DNA of 64,000 nt, taken from positions 434,001 to 498,000 of the forward strand of contig QAYY01000013.1 of assembly GCA_003054665.1 (NCBI GenBank), in the 5' to 3' direction. The notes under the pieces were generated by a model. The model saw only the letters and a program-made list of their open reading frames with translations. It did no database searches and was not told the origin of the DNA. This document shows positions 52,877 to 60,714 of the stretch, piece by piece. Position numbers and translations under genes: made by a program. The stretch is from Opitutaceae bacterium EW11 (GTDB taxonomy: Bacteria; Verrucomicrobiota; Verrucomicrobiia; Opitutales; Opitutaceae). The stretch's first letter is position 1. Each line of letters starts with the position of its first letter.

Positions 52877-55800
52877 ATGAAGATGACGACGTGTCGCAGT
52901 TCTGCATTTGCAGCAGTCGCAGCGCTCATGGGCGCGCTGCTTTCGTTGGCAGTTTTTGTTTCCCCCAGTCGGATCTCGGCGGCTGCCGTTGAGACCGCCA
53001 ACGTGATGGCGCCTCTCCGCGTCGGTCCCGGAGACTGGACGGTCTTCGAGCAGCAACTCGATACCGTCAGGCAATACGGAGTCACTGCGGTGAGCGTGGA
53101 TGTTTGGATGGGCGAGGTCGAAGCGTCGGGCGACAACCAGTTCAATTGGTCGTATTACGACACGATCTTCTCCAAGATCCGCCAGCATCACCTGAAGATC
53201 GTCCCCATCCTGTCGTTTCACCAGTGCGGCGGGAACGTGGGCGACCAATGTGATGTGCCGCTTCCCGCCTGGCTCTGGACGAAATACGTCGGGAGAAGCT
53301 ACCGGGGGCTGACGCTCGACGACAAGGACCTGCAGTTCAAGAGCGAGCAGGGCAATTACTGCAAGGAGAGCATCCAGGGGTGGGCCGACGATCTCGTGGC
53401 GAACGAGTACAGCGATTTCGTGACGCACTTCAAAACGCACTTCGCTTCCTACGAGAGCGACTTCATCGAGATCGCGGTTTCCGCCGGACCGAGCGGCGAG
53501 CTGCGCTATCCCTCCTACAACGGTCACGATCAGAACGCCGGTTATCCGACCCGCGGGAGCCTTCAAGCATACTCTCGGCTGGCGATTCTGGATTTCCGCG
53601 AGGCTGTCCTGCGAAAGTACGGATCGCTCACCGGAGTCAATTCGGCCTGGAAGACGGCCCTCGTATCCACCGACCAGATCACCCCGCCGATGAATCGTGA
53701 GCAGTTCTTTCAAAGCGGGGACTATTTTCGCACGCAGTACGGCAGGGACTTCGTCGATTGGTACAACCAGTCGCTGCGCGATCACGGCAAGCGGCTGCTG
53801 ACGAACGTCATTGCCTCTCTCGGCAGTTCTTTCTCGGGGGCGAAGATCAGCTTCAAGATGCCCGGCGTACACTGGACGATGGACCATCCCAACTATCCAC
53901 GCGCCGCCGAGGTGGCCGCGGGGTTGATCCAGACCAGCGTCGATTTCCATTCCGACGCGACAGGTCATGGCTACGCGAACATCGTCGGACTCGCCCGTGA
54001 TCTCGCGGCCTCGGGACGCCCGATTGTCCTTCACTTCACCTGCCTGGAGATGGACGACGACAACAATCCCCCGCAGTACTCACAGGCAAAGAGCCTCGTT
54101 TTTTGGGTGGCCCAGGAGGCGGAGCGACAGGGCGTGACCATCAAGGGCGAAAACGCGTTGGCGGGCGGCGTGCAGTCGGCGCACGGCTGGGACAACCTCG
54201 AGAACGCATTCGCCTATGCGTCGTATCGCGGACTGACGACCTTGCGCATCGGCGAAGTCGCCGGCGGCGTGGGCAAAGACCGATTCAGCGCCTTCATCAA
54301 GCGCTTCTGCGCGCCGGTGTCGTATCCGTCGATGACGATCCGCGGCACGCACAACAGCTGGGCGACTACGCCGATGACGAAGACCGGCACGGTTTGGTCC
54401 GTGACGAACGTGCTTTTCGGCACGAGCACGAACGAGCGGTTCAAGTTCGATGTTTATGGCGACTGGAGCCAAAGCTACGGCGGCAGCGGATTGAGCGGCG
54501 CCGCCGTCCAGGGCGGCCCGGACATCCGCGTCCCGGGAGCCGGACCGTATTCGATCCGTTTCGACGAAGCGTCGCTGTCGTACACAGTCGCCGCGTCCCC
54601 CGCGTCGGATACCTGGTATTTCCGGGGAACTCCGAATCATTGGGGCACTTCGCCCATGACCCGAGTCGGCGGTGGAGACGTGTTCACCCTCACGACGGAT
54701 TTCGCCCGCGAAGATCCCAATCCCCGGTTCAAAATCGATCACTTCGGCAACTGGACGGAAAGCTATCCGAGCGAGGACGTGCAGGTGATCGACTGCAGCC
54801 GGTATGAAATCCGGTTCAACCGCGCGACGAAGAAGGTGGAGGCAAAACGTCTCGGCGACGTCACTACGGGCACGTGCGCGTCCTGCCCGGTGGCGCCGGG
54901 GGCGACCTACAGCTCGGCAGCGACGACCTTCGCTCTCTGGTCGCCCGATACGCCCAACGTCCAGCTCTGGCTCGAAGGCACGCTGTACCCGATGGCCCGC
55001 GTGGCGGACGCCGGAGGCTACACGGATCTCTATGCCGTGACGGTGCCGGGAGACCACCACCTGAAACGTTACCAGTTCCGGGTCGACAACCGCGTCGCTC
55101 GCGACCCATACGGCGTGATGGTGCAGCCGGCGAGCGACTACAACGTGGTGGTGAATCTCGCGCTCACGGATCCGGCCGGTGGCTGGGCTCCGCGTCCGGC
55201 GCTGAAAGAGCGGGAGGACGCGGTGATCTATGAGATTCATATCCGCGATTTCACGATCGACGCCTCGGCGGGCGTCGCTCCCGCGCTGCGCGGGAAATAC
55301 CTCGGCATGGTTCAGCCGGGAACGTCGTGCAACGGGAAGGCCACCGGTCTCGACCACCTGAAAGAGATGGGTGTGACGCACGTGCAGATCCTGCCGTTCT
55401 TCGACTTCCAGGCGTGTTCGGTCAGCGAACCGCCGACCTGCTATACCTGGGGCTACGATCCCATCAATTTCAACGTCCCGGAGGAGCGCTATTCGGTTTC
55501 CGGCGATCCGCTCGAGCGCATCCGAGAGTTGAAAACGATGATCAACCAACTCCACAAGGCGGGCATCCGGGTGATCATGGACGTGGTGTACAATCACACC
55601 GCGCAGATAGCCGGACGGGAAACGACGTTTTCTCCCATCACGCCGCGATATTTCTTTCCCAACGACCTCTCCGGCACGGGCAATGCGGTCGACGACCGGA
55701 ATCCGATGGTCGCACGATTCATTCGCGATTCGCTCGAGTATTGGGTGAAAGAATACCACGTCGACGGCTTCCGTTTCGACCTGATGGGAATCTTCACGTA

Positions 55801-56752
55801 CGCGGACGTGGGCAACTGGGCCCGGTACCTCAACGCCAAGTACCCGGACGCCACGCTGCTGGTTTACGGCGAGCCATGGCGTTGTTGCGGGGACGATCCC
55901 TACGACGGCGAGCGGGTCCGCCTGGGGACGGTGGGCAGAATCGTCGATGCCCAGGTCGGTGCGTTCAACAGCCAGTTCCGCGAGGCGCTTAAAGGGGAGA
56001 ACAAATCCGGGACGGGCGGCGGCTACATCTTCAACCAACGCTCGGATCTCTTCGCCATCCGGGCCGGCAGCCGCGGAGCCATCCGCTTCACCTACGATCC
56101 CTCGTCGGTTTTGCCGAATCAGTGGGACCAGATGTTCGCCAACGACCCGGCCCAGGACATCAACTACGTTTCGGCCCACGATGATCTGGTGCTGCGGGAC
56201 AAGATTCTCGCCTGGGCGAAAGTGAACGGAAGGCTGGGCGACGCGGCTTATTTGGAGCGAATCCAGCGTTTCGCTGCCGGCATCATTCTCACCTCCCAGG
56301 GCGTGCCGTTTCTGCACGGCGGCGACGAGATGCTCCGGGAGAAAGGAGGCTCGCCGAACAGCTACGACCAGCCGGATTCGGTGAACGCGGTGCGCTGGCA
56401 ATGGAAGAGCGACCACTCTGAATCCGTGGCGTATCACAAGAAACTGATCGCGCTGCGGCGGCAGCACCCCGGTTTCCGGCTCACGAGCTGGGACAAGATC
56501 AACACGTCGGTGAGCACCAACGAGACGCTCCGCAACGGCGTTGTGGTCACGACCATCAACGGCGCAGGTGCGGGCGACTCCTGGCACGACATCATCGTGA
56601 TCTACAATTCTGCGGACAACTACGACTACCCGCTTCCCGACGGCACCTGGTTCGTGGCGCTCGAGAAAAGCGATCCCAATGCCGGGGCGGACCGTCCCGT
56701 CAGCGGTAAGGTCACCGCCGAGGGAACGGCCGTTACGGTCCTCCATCGCTGA
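52877..56752 (+). CDS. Bifunctional GH14 beta-amylase - GH13 pullulanase-type enzyme
   Basis: 1,291 residues from ATG at 52,877 with AGGAGG four bases upstream. Signal peptide about 1-37. Residues ~41-470 are a full GH14 beta-amylase: 'AVSVDVWMGEVEASGDNQFNWSYYD', 'IVPILSFHQCGGNVGDQCD' and the catalytic Glu208 in GPSGELRYPSY and Glu425 in IKGENALAGG. Two starch-binding-like beta modules follow (~483-571 and 576-660; 'RGTxNxWxTxPM...RFKxDxxGxWxESY'). Then a CBM48-like module (~680-763) and a GH13 domain (~779-1230) with 'YTWGYDPINFNVPEERYS', Asp968 in GFRFDLMGI, Glu999 in VYGEPW and His-Asp1102 in SAHDD. These pullulanase-type regions imply alpha-1,6 debranching. The enzyme should cut starch or glycogen to maltose without a separate debranching enzyme. 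Confidence 0.93.
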   Translation: MKMTTCRSSAFAAVAALMGALLSLAVFVSPSRISAAAVETANVMAPLRVGPGDWTVFEQQLDTVRQYGVTAVSVDVWMGEVEASGDNQFNWSYYDTIFSKIRQHHLKIVPILSFHQCGGNVGDQCDVPLPAWLWTKYVGRSYRGLTLDDKDLQFKSEQGNYCKESIQGWADDLVANEYSDFVTHFKTHFASYESDFIEIAVSAGPSGELRYPSYNGHDQNAGYPTRGSLQAYSRLAILDFREAVLRKYGSLTGVNSAWKTALVSTDQITPPMNREQFFQSGDYFRTQYGRDFVDWYNQSLRDHGKRLLTNVIASLGSSFSGAKISFKMPGVHWTMDHPNYPRAAEVAAGLIQTSVDFHSDATGHGYANIVGLARDLAASGRPIVLHFTCLEMDDDNNPPQYSQAKSLVFWVAQEAERQGVTIKGENALAGGVQSAHGWDNLENAFAYASYRGLTTLRIGEVAGGVGKDRFSAFIKRFCAPVSYPSMTIRGTHNSWATTPMTKTGTVWSVTNVLFGTSTNERFKFDVYGDWSQSYGGSGLSGAAVQGGPDIRVPGAGPYSIRFDEASLSYTVAASPASDTWYFRGTPNHWGTSPMTRVGGGDVFTLTTDFAREDPNPRFKIDHFGNWTESYPSEDVQVIDCSRYEIRFNRATKKVEAKRLGDVTTGTCASCPVAPGATYSSAATTFALWSPDTPNVQLWLEGTLYPMARVADAGGYTDLYAVTVPGDHHLKRYQFRVDNRVARDPYGVMVQPASDYNVVVNLALTDPAGGWAPRPALKEREDAVIYEIHIRDFTIDASAGVAPALRGKYLGMVQPGTSCNGKATGLDHLKEMGVTHVQILPFFDFQACSVSEPPTCYTWGYDPINFNVPEERYSVSGDPLERIRELKTMINQLHKAGIRVIMDVVYNHTAQIAGRETTFSPITPRYFFPNDLSGTGNAVDDRNPMVARFIRDSLEYWVKEYHVDGFRFDLMGIFTYADVGNWARYLNAKYPDATLLVYGEPWRCCGDDPYDGERVRLGTVGRIVDAQVGAFNSQFREALKGENKSGTGGGYIFNQRSDLFAIRAGSRGAIRFTYDPSSVLPNQWDQMFANDPAQDINYVSAHDDLVLRDKILAWAKVNGRLGDAAYLERIQRFAAGIILTSQGVPFLHGGDEMLREKGGSPNSYDQPDSVNAVRWQWKSDHSESVAYHKKLIALRRQHPGFRLTSWDKINTSVSTNETLRNGVVVTTINGAGAGDSWHDIIVIYNSADNYDYPLPDGTWFVALEKSDPNAGADRPVSGKVTAEGTAVTVLHR

Positions 56753-56917
56753 GCGACTTCATCCTCCGTCCTTCAGGTCCGGCGCCGTGAAAGCGGTGCC
56801 GGGCCGCGGGAGACCGCAAGCCCGAAGACGGGTGGGGCGGGCCCCCCACGACCGTTTGGGCTTCTATGCCGATGGCAGGGCGGCGCGAGGGGCGTAGATT
56901 TCGCCTCGTGACGACCG

Positions 56918-57604
56918 ATGCCACCCCCGATGCACAACAAAGGCCCGGGCGTGCGGACGGACGGTGTCCAGATTCCCGCAGGCCCCATTGCACTCCATGG
57001 CGAACTGACCGCTCCCCCGGGGGCTCGCGGAATCGTGATCGTCGGCTACCGGAGGGCTCTTGCCCAAGCGTACGCAGACCTCGGGGCGGTCGCCGCGCTG
57101 CAGGCGAGCGGACTTGGCACGCTGTGGGTGAATCTGCTGCCCGAGGAAACGAACGTCGAAAGCCCGCCCGAGGTCCACGCGGAGCTTCATCCGCGCGTCG
57201 GGCTCCTGGTGTCGAGATTGGCGGCGGTTGCTCGGTGGGCCGCTGAGAACCTGCCGGGCAGTCGCGCAGGCCTCGGCGTGTTCGCCTTTGCGGCCGACAC
57301 CGGAGCCGCGCTCGCGGCCGCGGCGCTGGACGACGTGCGGATCGGCGCCTTGGTCTGTGTGGCCGGCCGGCCGGATCTTGCTGGAGATGCGCTGCAGCAC
57401 GTGCGCGCGCCGACGCTCTTGATCGTCGGAGAAAACGACGAGCCAGTCGCCACACTGAACCGCTACACGCAACACGAGCTTTCGTCTGAGAAACGCCTCG
57501 AGGTCGTCCGCGGCGCGACTCACACCTTCGAACAGCGCGAGTCGCGCGAACGAGTCGCCTCTCTGGCGTCCGACTGGTTTCTCACGCACTTCGGGACGAG
57601 ATGA
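56918..57604 (+). CDS. Dienelactone-hydrolase-like protein lacking the nucleophile
   Basis: 228 residues from ATG at 56,918. It has an alpha/beta-hydrolase outline with 'GIVIVGYRRALAQAYADLGAVAALQASGLGTLWVNLLPEE', 'APTLLIVGENDEPVATLNR' (acid) and 'VRGATHTFEQRE' (His). At the nucleophile elbow, where relatives read 'G-x-S-T-G-A', this protein has 'FAFAADTGAALAAAA', with Asp127 in place of Ser. It may be inactive as a hydrolase and serve in binding or regulation, or use Asp in a dehalogenase-like manner. It follows the amylase gene by 165 bases, but its codon use and content do not tie it to starch. Confidence 0.7.
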   Translation: MPPPMHNKGPGVRTDGVQIPAGPIALHGELTAPPGARGIVIVGYRRALAQAYADLGAVAALQASGLGTLWVNLLPEETNVESPPEVHAELHPRVGLLVSRLAAVARWAAENLPGSRAGLGVFAFAADTGAALAAAALDDVRIGALVCVAGRPDLAGDALQHVRAPTLLIVGENDEPVATLNRYTQHELSSEKRLEVVRGATHTFEQRESRERVASLASDWFLTHFGTR

Positions 57605-57807
57605 ATCATGAACTCTATCCTCCACGTTCGCATTGAAGCCGGCCCCGTGCCGGCGGAACACGGCTCACGGGAGCCGTCAGTGTGAACGCCACGCTGAGGG
57701 CTCAACCTACAGTCGGCGGCTGCGGCGACCAACGGCGCTTCACCGCAGCGGCCGGGATCGGGCACAAGGAATTGCGCCCCAGCCAGCGCCGGAATCGATC
57801 CATCATC

Positions 57808-58371
57808 ATGAAAACGACCACACTCTTCTGCACAGCCGCGGCGGCGCTCCTTGTCGGCTCCGCTCCCCGTGTCTCCGCGCAGTACTTACCGGATACACAA
57901 CCGACGCTCTCGACTTCGCTGAGCATGAGCGAACTTCCAGCCCCCGTTCAGAACACCGTCCGAAAAACGGCCGGCGACGAACAGATTGCCCGGATCCACC
58001 GCGATTCGCTCGAGGGCAAGTCCGGCTATCGCGTCCAGTTCAAGGAGCGGGGGCGCAACCCCGACATCTTCGTGACCGAAGACGGAACGCTCCTTCAGCC
58101 GCGAGAGAAACCTCCCGGAGCGAAGACCCTGTACATGGGTACCCGCTTCGAGGATACGCCTGCGGCCGTGCAAGCCGCCCTCCGGCGCGAGGTCGGTACC
58201 GACGAGATTGTCTCCGTCGACCGAGAAGGCAGCCGCGACACGGAATACTACCGCGTCCGGGTGAAAACGAAGCAGGGCACGACGTACGACCTGCGGGTCA
58301 ACGCCGACGGCAACATCACCCGCGACAGTCGGCGCGATGCGCTCGGCACCAAACCGACGCCCGAGCCCTAG
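57808..58371 (+). CDS. Exported protein with two PepSY-like repeats
   Basis: 187 residues from ATG at 57,808. A signal peptide ends about residue 25 (RVSAQ). The mature part has two copies of a ~55-residue unit: 'ELPAPVQNTVRKTAGDEQIARIHRDSLEGKSGYRVQFKERGRNPDIFVTEDGTLLQ' and 'DTPAAVQAALRREVGTDEIVSVDREGSRDTEYYRVRVKTKQGTTYDLRVNADGNI'. Each reads 'lP.aVq..i.......i..i......g...Y.v.....g....i.v..dG.l', the form of PepSY-like domains. Such periplasmic proteins are thought to inhibit proteases or aid maturation; the role here is unknown. Confidence 0.77.
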   Translation: MKTTTLFCTAAAALLVGSAPRVSAQYLPDTQPTLSTSLSMSELPAPVQNTVRKTAGDEQIARIHRDSLEGKSGYRVQFKERGRNPDIFVTEDGTLLQPREKPPGAKTLYMGTRFEDTPAAVQAALRREVGTDEIVSVDREGSRDTEYYRVRVKTKQGTTYDLRVNADGNITRDSRRDALGTKPTPEP

Positions 58372-58442
58372 GCGAACGGATTACGGCACAGCGAGACGTC
58401 GCTCCACGTTTGCGGTTTTGTACGCAGACAACGGCGTAGTGT

Positions 58443-58470
58443 CGTCGCAGGGACGCGCCGACCCACCCGC
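58443..58470 (-). repeat. Dispersed intergenic repeat, copy 2
   Basis: 28 bases on the minus strand, nearly identical to 47,199-47,225 with one inserted base. It contains CGCGTCCCTGCGACG when read on the minus strand. Confidence 0.65.
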
Positions 58471-58525
58471 AAGCGTGGATTCTGAGGAGAAATGGATTCC
58501 CCACGTTTGGCATCGGCCTGCGCTC

Positions 58526-58553
58526 ACGGGTGGAGCGACGCGTCCCTGCGGCG
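58526..58553 (+). repeat. Dispersed intergenic repeat, copy 3
   Basis: 28 bases with ACGCGTCCCTGCGGCG. It matches 23 of 28 positions of copy 2 and is inverted relative to it. Confidence 0.6.
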
Positions 58554-58818
58554 CTCGAACGGCGTGGCCTGTGAACGCCGCCAGTCAGCCGCTCCGCTTC
58601 CGTCGGCGGACTTCGCTGCAAAACGGAGGTAGAGATTTGTTTCGCGGGGCCTGATGGCGGGCGTTTCAGTCCGCGTTTTCTGCGCCGGGCGGAGCTGCGA
58701 CAAGCGCTGCGGCGTCCGCGAGCAGACACCGCGTGCGACGTGAAGGAGGGATGGCTGGGCCTTCGTTTTCGTGGCAAAGCGGAAGCAACGCCCCTCACTC
58801 AGCTTGGGTTGAACGACA

Positions 58819-60609
58819 ATGAAACGACGCCCCTCTGCCTCCTACGCACATACCTCTCCGTTCCTGGCGGCTCTGTGCCGCTGGCTTTCCATCCAATGCC
58901 TTCTGCTCGCAGTGACCCTTCCGGTTGTGAACGCCGCGGAAGCGGCTGCGGCGCCCGCGCCGAGTTCTGCGGGGGTCCGTTGGAATCAGCTCGGGTTTCT
59001 GTCCGATGCCCCGAAGCGGTTTGTCGTCGCCGCGGGTGCCGAGGTCGCCGCTGGAGCAGCCTTCGAGATTCGGCGCGCAGGCGAAACGAGTGTCCTGTAC
59101 CGCGGAAAACTCGGAGCGAAGATCTGGGACGAGCGGAAAGTCGCGGGCGAAGAGGTGGCCGTCGGCGATTTTTCGGAGATGGCAGAAAACGGCTCGTACG
59201 AACTCGTGTTTCTCGGGAGTGCCACGCCGTTCTCCGTGGGCGATGCCGAGTACCGTAGTCTCCGACGGGATGCGCTGCGTTGCTTCAGACTGATCCGCGC
59301 GGGTGTCGCACTCCGCGATCCGGAGAGCGGAATCGAACACGGCCCGTCGCACACGGAGCCGGTCGCCGTCGAGGGGCGCGAAGGGAAACGCGATCTGAGC
59401 GGCGGCTGGTACAACGCCGGGGATTTCGGCCGGTGGACGCACATGGCGGCGATCTCGTGCTCGTATTTCATGACTCTCTGGGAGACCGGTGCCGGCGCAT
59501 TCCCGGACGATTTTGACCTCGCAGACGCCACCCCTGGGCCGAACCCGCTGCTGCGGGAAACGCGCTGGGGCCTCGAGTGGATGCTCAAGATGCAGAACCC
59601 GGATGGAAGCGTGCTGCACAAGGTCGACTCCGAGCCGCAGATGGCGTGGGGCAAGGCGCCCGATCACGACCCGCACATCAGTGTCGCGAGGGGAGCTTCT
59701 TCCATTGATGCCGGCGTGTTTTGCGGGGCGATGTATCAGGCGTCGCGCGTATTCGCGAAGATCGATCCCGCCTTCGCCGAGCGTTGTTCCGGCGCGGCGG
59801 ACCGTGCCTGGCGCTGGCTGGAGATAAACCCCGACGTGCGTCACCGCGATCCGTACTACGTGGACGCGAATGCGGACTCCGAAACGCTCTGGGCGGCCTG
59901 CGAGCGATGGCTCGCGTCGCGCGACCCGGCGGTGGGAACCGAGGTGCAACGCCGGCTCGCACAGGCAACCGCTCCGCAGCTCGGGTGGACAGACCCCGGG
60001 GTGTTCGGCGTATTCAGCATCGCACGACTCGCGCCGCCTGGCGCCGTGCAGGATCTGGCTCGGAGCCGTTTGAGCGGGTGGGGCGATCAGCTGGCGGAAC
60101 TGAGCGGGCAGAACGCGTTTCGCGTGGCCCTCCCTCCCGAGGGATACTCATGGGAGAGTGCGGAACGCGTGCTCCATTCGGGCGCATTGCTCGCCATGGC
60201 TTACCAAGTGACCGGCGCGGCGAGCCATCGAGACGCGGCGATCGCACAGGTCGACTGGGTTCTCGGCCACAGTGCGCTGGGAATCTCGCTTGTGACGGGA
60301 CATGGGGCGCACCGCGTGTGTGCTCCGTATCACTGGGCGCAGATCGCGCTGGGCAAGACCATGCCCGGCTGGACCAGCGGCGGTCCCAATGCGTATCCAG
60401 ACGGCGCCGACGAGCCGCTCAAGGCCCTGCAGAAAAAGGGAACGCCGCCCGCGCTGTGCTTTTTGGACAGGTGCTCCTACGACGGTTCTTGGGCGTCCAA
60501 CGAGGGCGAAACGAGCGAAAACGCCGCGCTGGTTTATCTGATCGGCTGGATGTGCTCCGAGCAGGAGCGGGTCTCGGCCCGCGCCGGCGTGGCGGCAGCC
60601 GGCCGCTGA
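58819..60609 (+). CDS. Exported GH9 endoglucanase-like enzyme
   Basis: 596 residues with a signal peptide (about 1-40). An Ig-like CelD_N domain (about 50-140, 'VRWNQLGFLSDAPKRFVVAAG') precedes the (alpha/alpha)6 barrel. The catalytic-base motif, usually GGWYDAGDYG, reads GGWYNAGDFGRW here: Asn199 replaces the first Asp while Asp202 (the general base) is kept. The proton donor Glu562 is present in 'SNEGETSENAALVYLIGWM', and 'VTGHGAHRVCAPYHW' matches the conserved His region. It is likely a cellulase or mixed-linkage/xyloglucan endoglucanase, with the substitution possibly lowering or shifting activity. No dockerin or CBM is present. Confidence 0.9.
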   Translation: MKRRPSASYAHTSPFLAALCRWLSIQCLLLAVTLPVVNAAEAAAAPAPSSAGVRWNQLGFLSDAPKRFVVAAGAEVAAGAAFEIRRAGETSVLYRGKLGAKIWDERKVAGEEVAVGDFSEMAENGSYELVFLGSATPFSVGDAEYRSLRRDALRCFRLIRAGVALRDPESGIEHGPSHTEPVAVEGREGKRDLSGGWYNAGDFGRWTHMAAISCSYFMTLWETGAGAFPDDFDLADATPGPNPLLRETRWGLEWMLKMQNPDGSVLHKVDSEPQMAWGKAPDHDPHISVARGASSIDAGVFCGAMYQASRVFAKIDPAFAERCSGAADRAWRWLEINPDVRHRDPYYVDANADSETLWAACERWLASRDPAVGTEVQRRLAQATAPQLGWTDPGVFGVFSIARLAPPGAVQDLARSRLSGWGDQLAELSGQNAFRVALPPEGYSWESAERVLHSGALLAMAYQVTGAASHRDAAIAQVDWVLGHSALGISLVTGHGAHRVCAPYHWAQIALGKTMPGWTSGGPNAYPDGADEPLKALQKKGTPPALCFLDRCSYDGSWASNEGETSENAALVYLIGWMCSEQERVSARAGVAAAGR

Positions 60610-60657
60610 CGTCGCCTGGGGGGGCGGTGCGCGCACCGCAACCAGCGAAAAAGGAAA

Positions 60658-60690
60658 CGGCGGACAACCGCTCGGGCTGTCCGCCGCTGC
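60658..60690. terminator. Bidirectional terminator between GH9 and the siderophore receptor
   Basis: 9-bp perfect stem CGGCGGACA/TGTCCGCCG around an 11-base loop. On the minus strand it is followed by TTTCCTTTTT, a good terminator for the receptor; on the plus strand by CTGCTTTC, which is weaker for GH9. Confidence 0.83.
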
Positions 60691-60714
60691 TTTCTGGCTA
60701 CCCTCGAACAAAAA

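Larger units (their letters stand above)
58372..58818. other. Intergenic region upstream of GH9
   Basis: 447 bases without a gene. Two copies of the dispersed repeat lie in opposite orientation (58,443-58,470 and 58,526-58,553), about 55 bases apart, and could fold into a large stem-loop. No promoter elements are obvious. Confidence 0.6.

Noticed and set aside
54080-56746. An 888-codon minus-strand frame opposite the GH13 half
   Set aside because: No family features, and it is opposite a coding strand with all GH13 motifs.
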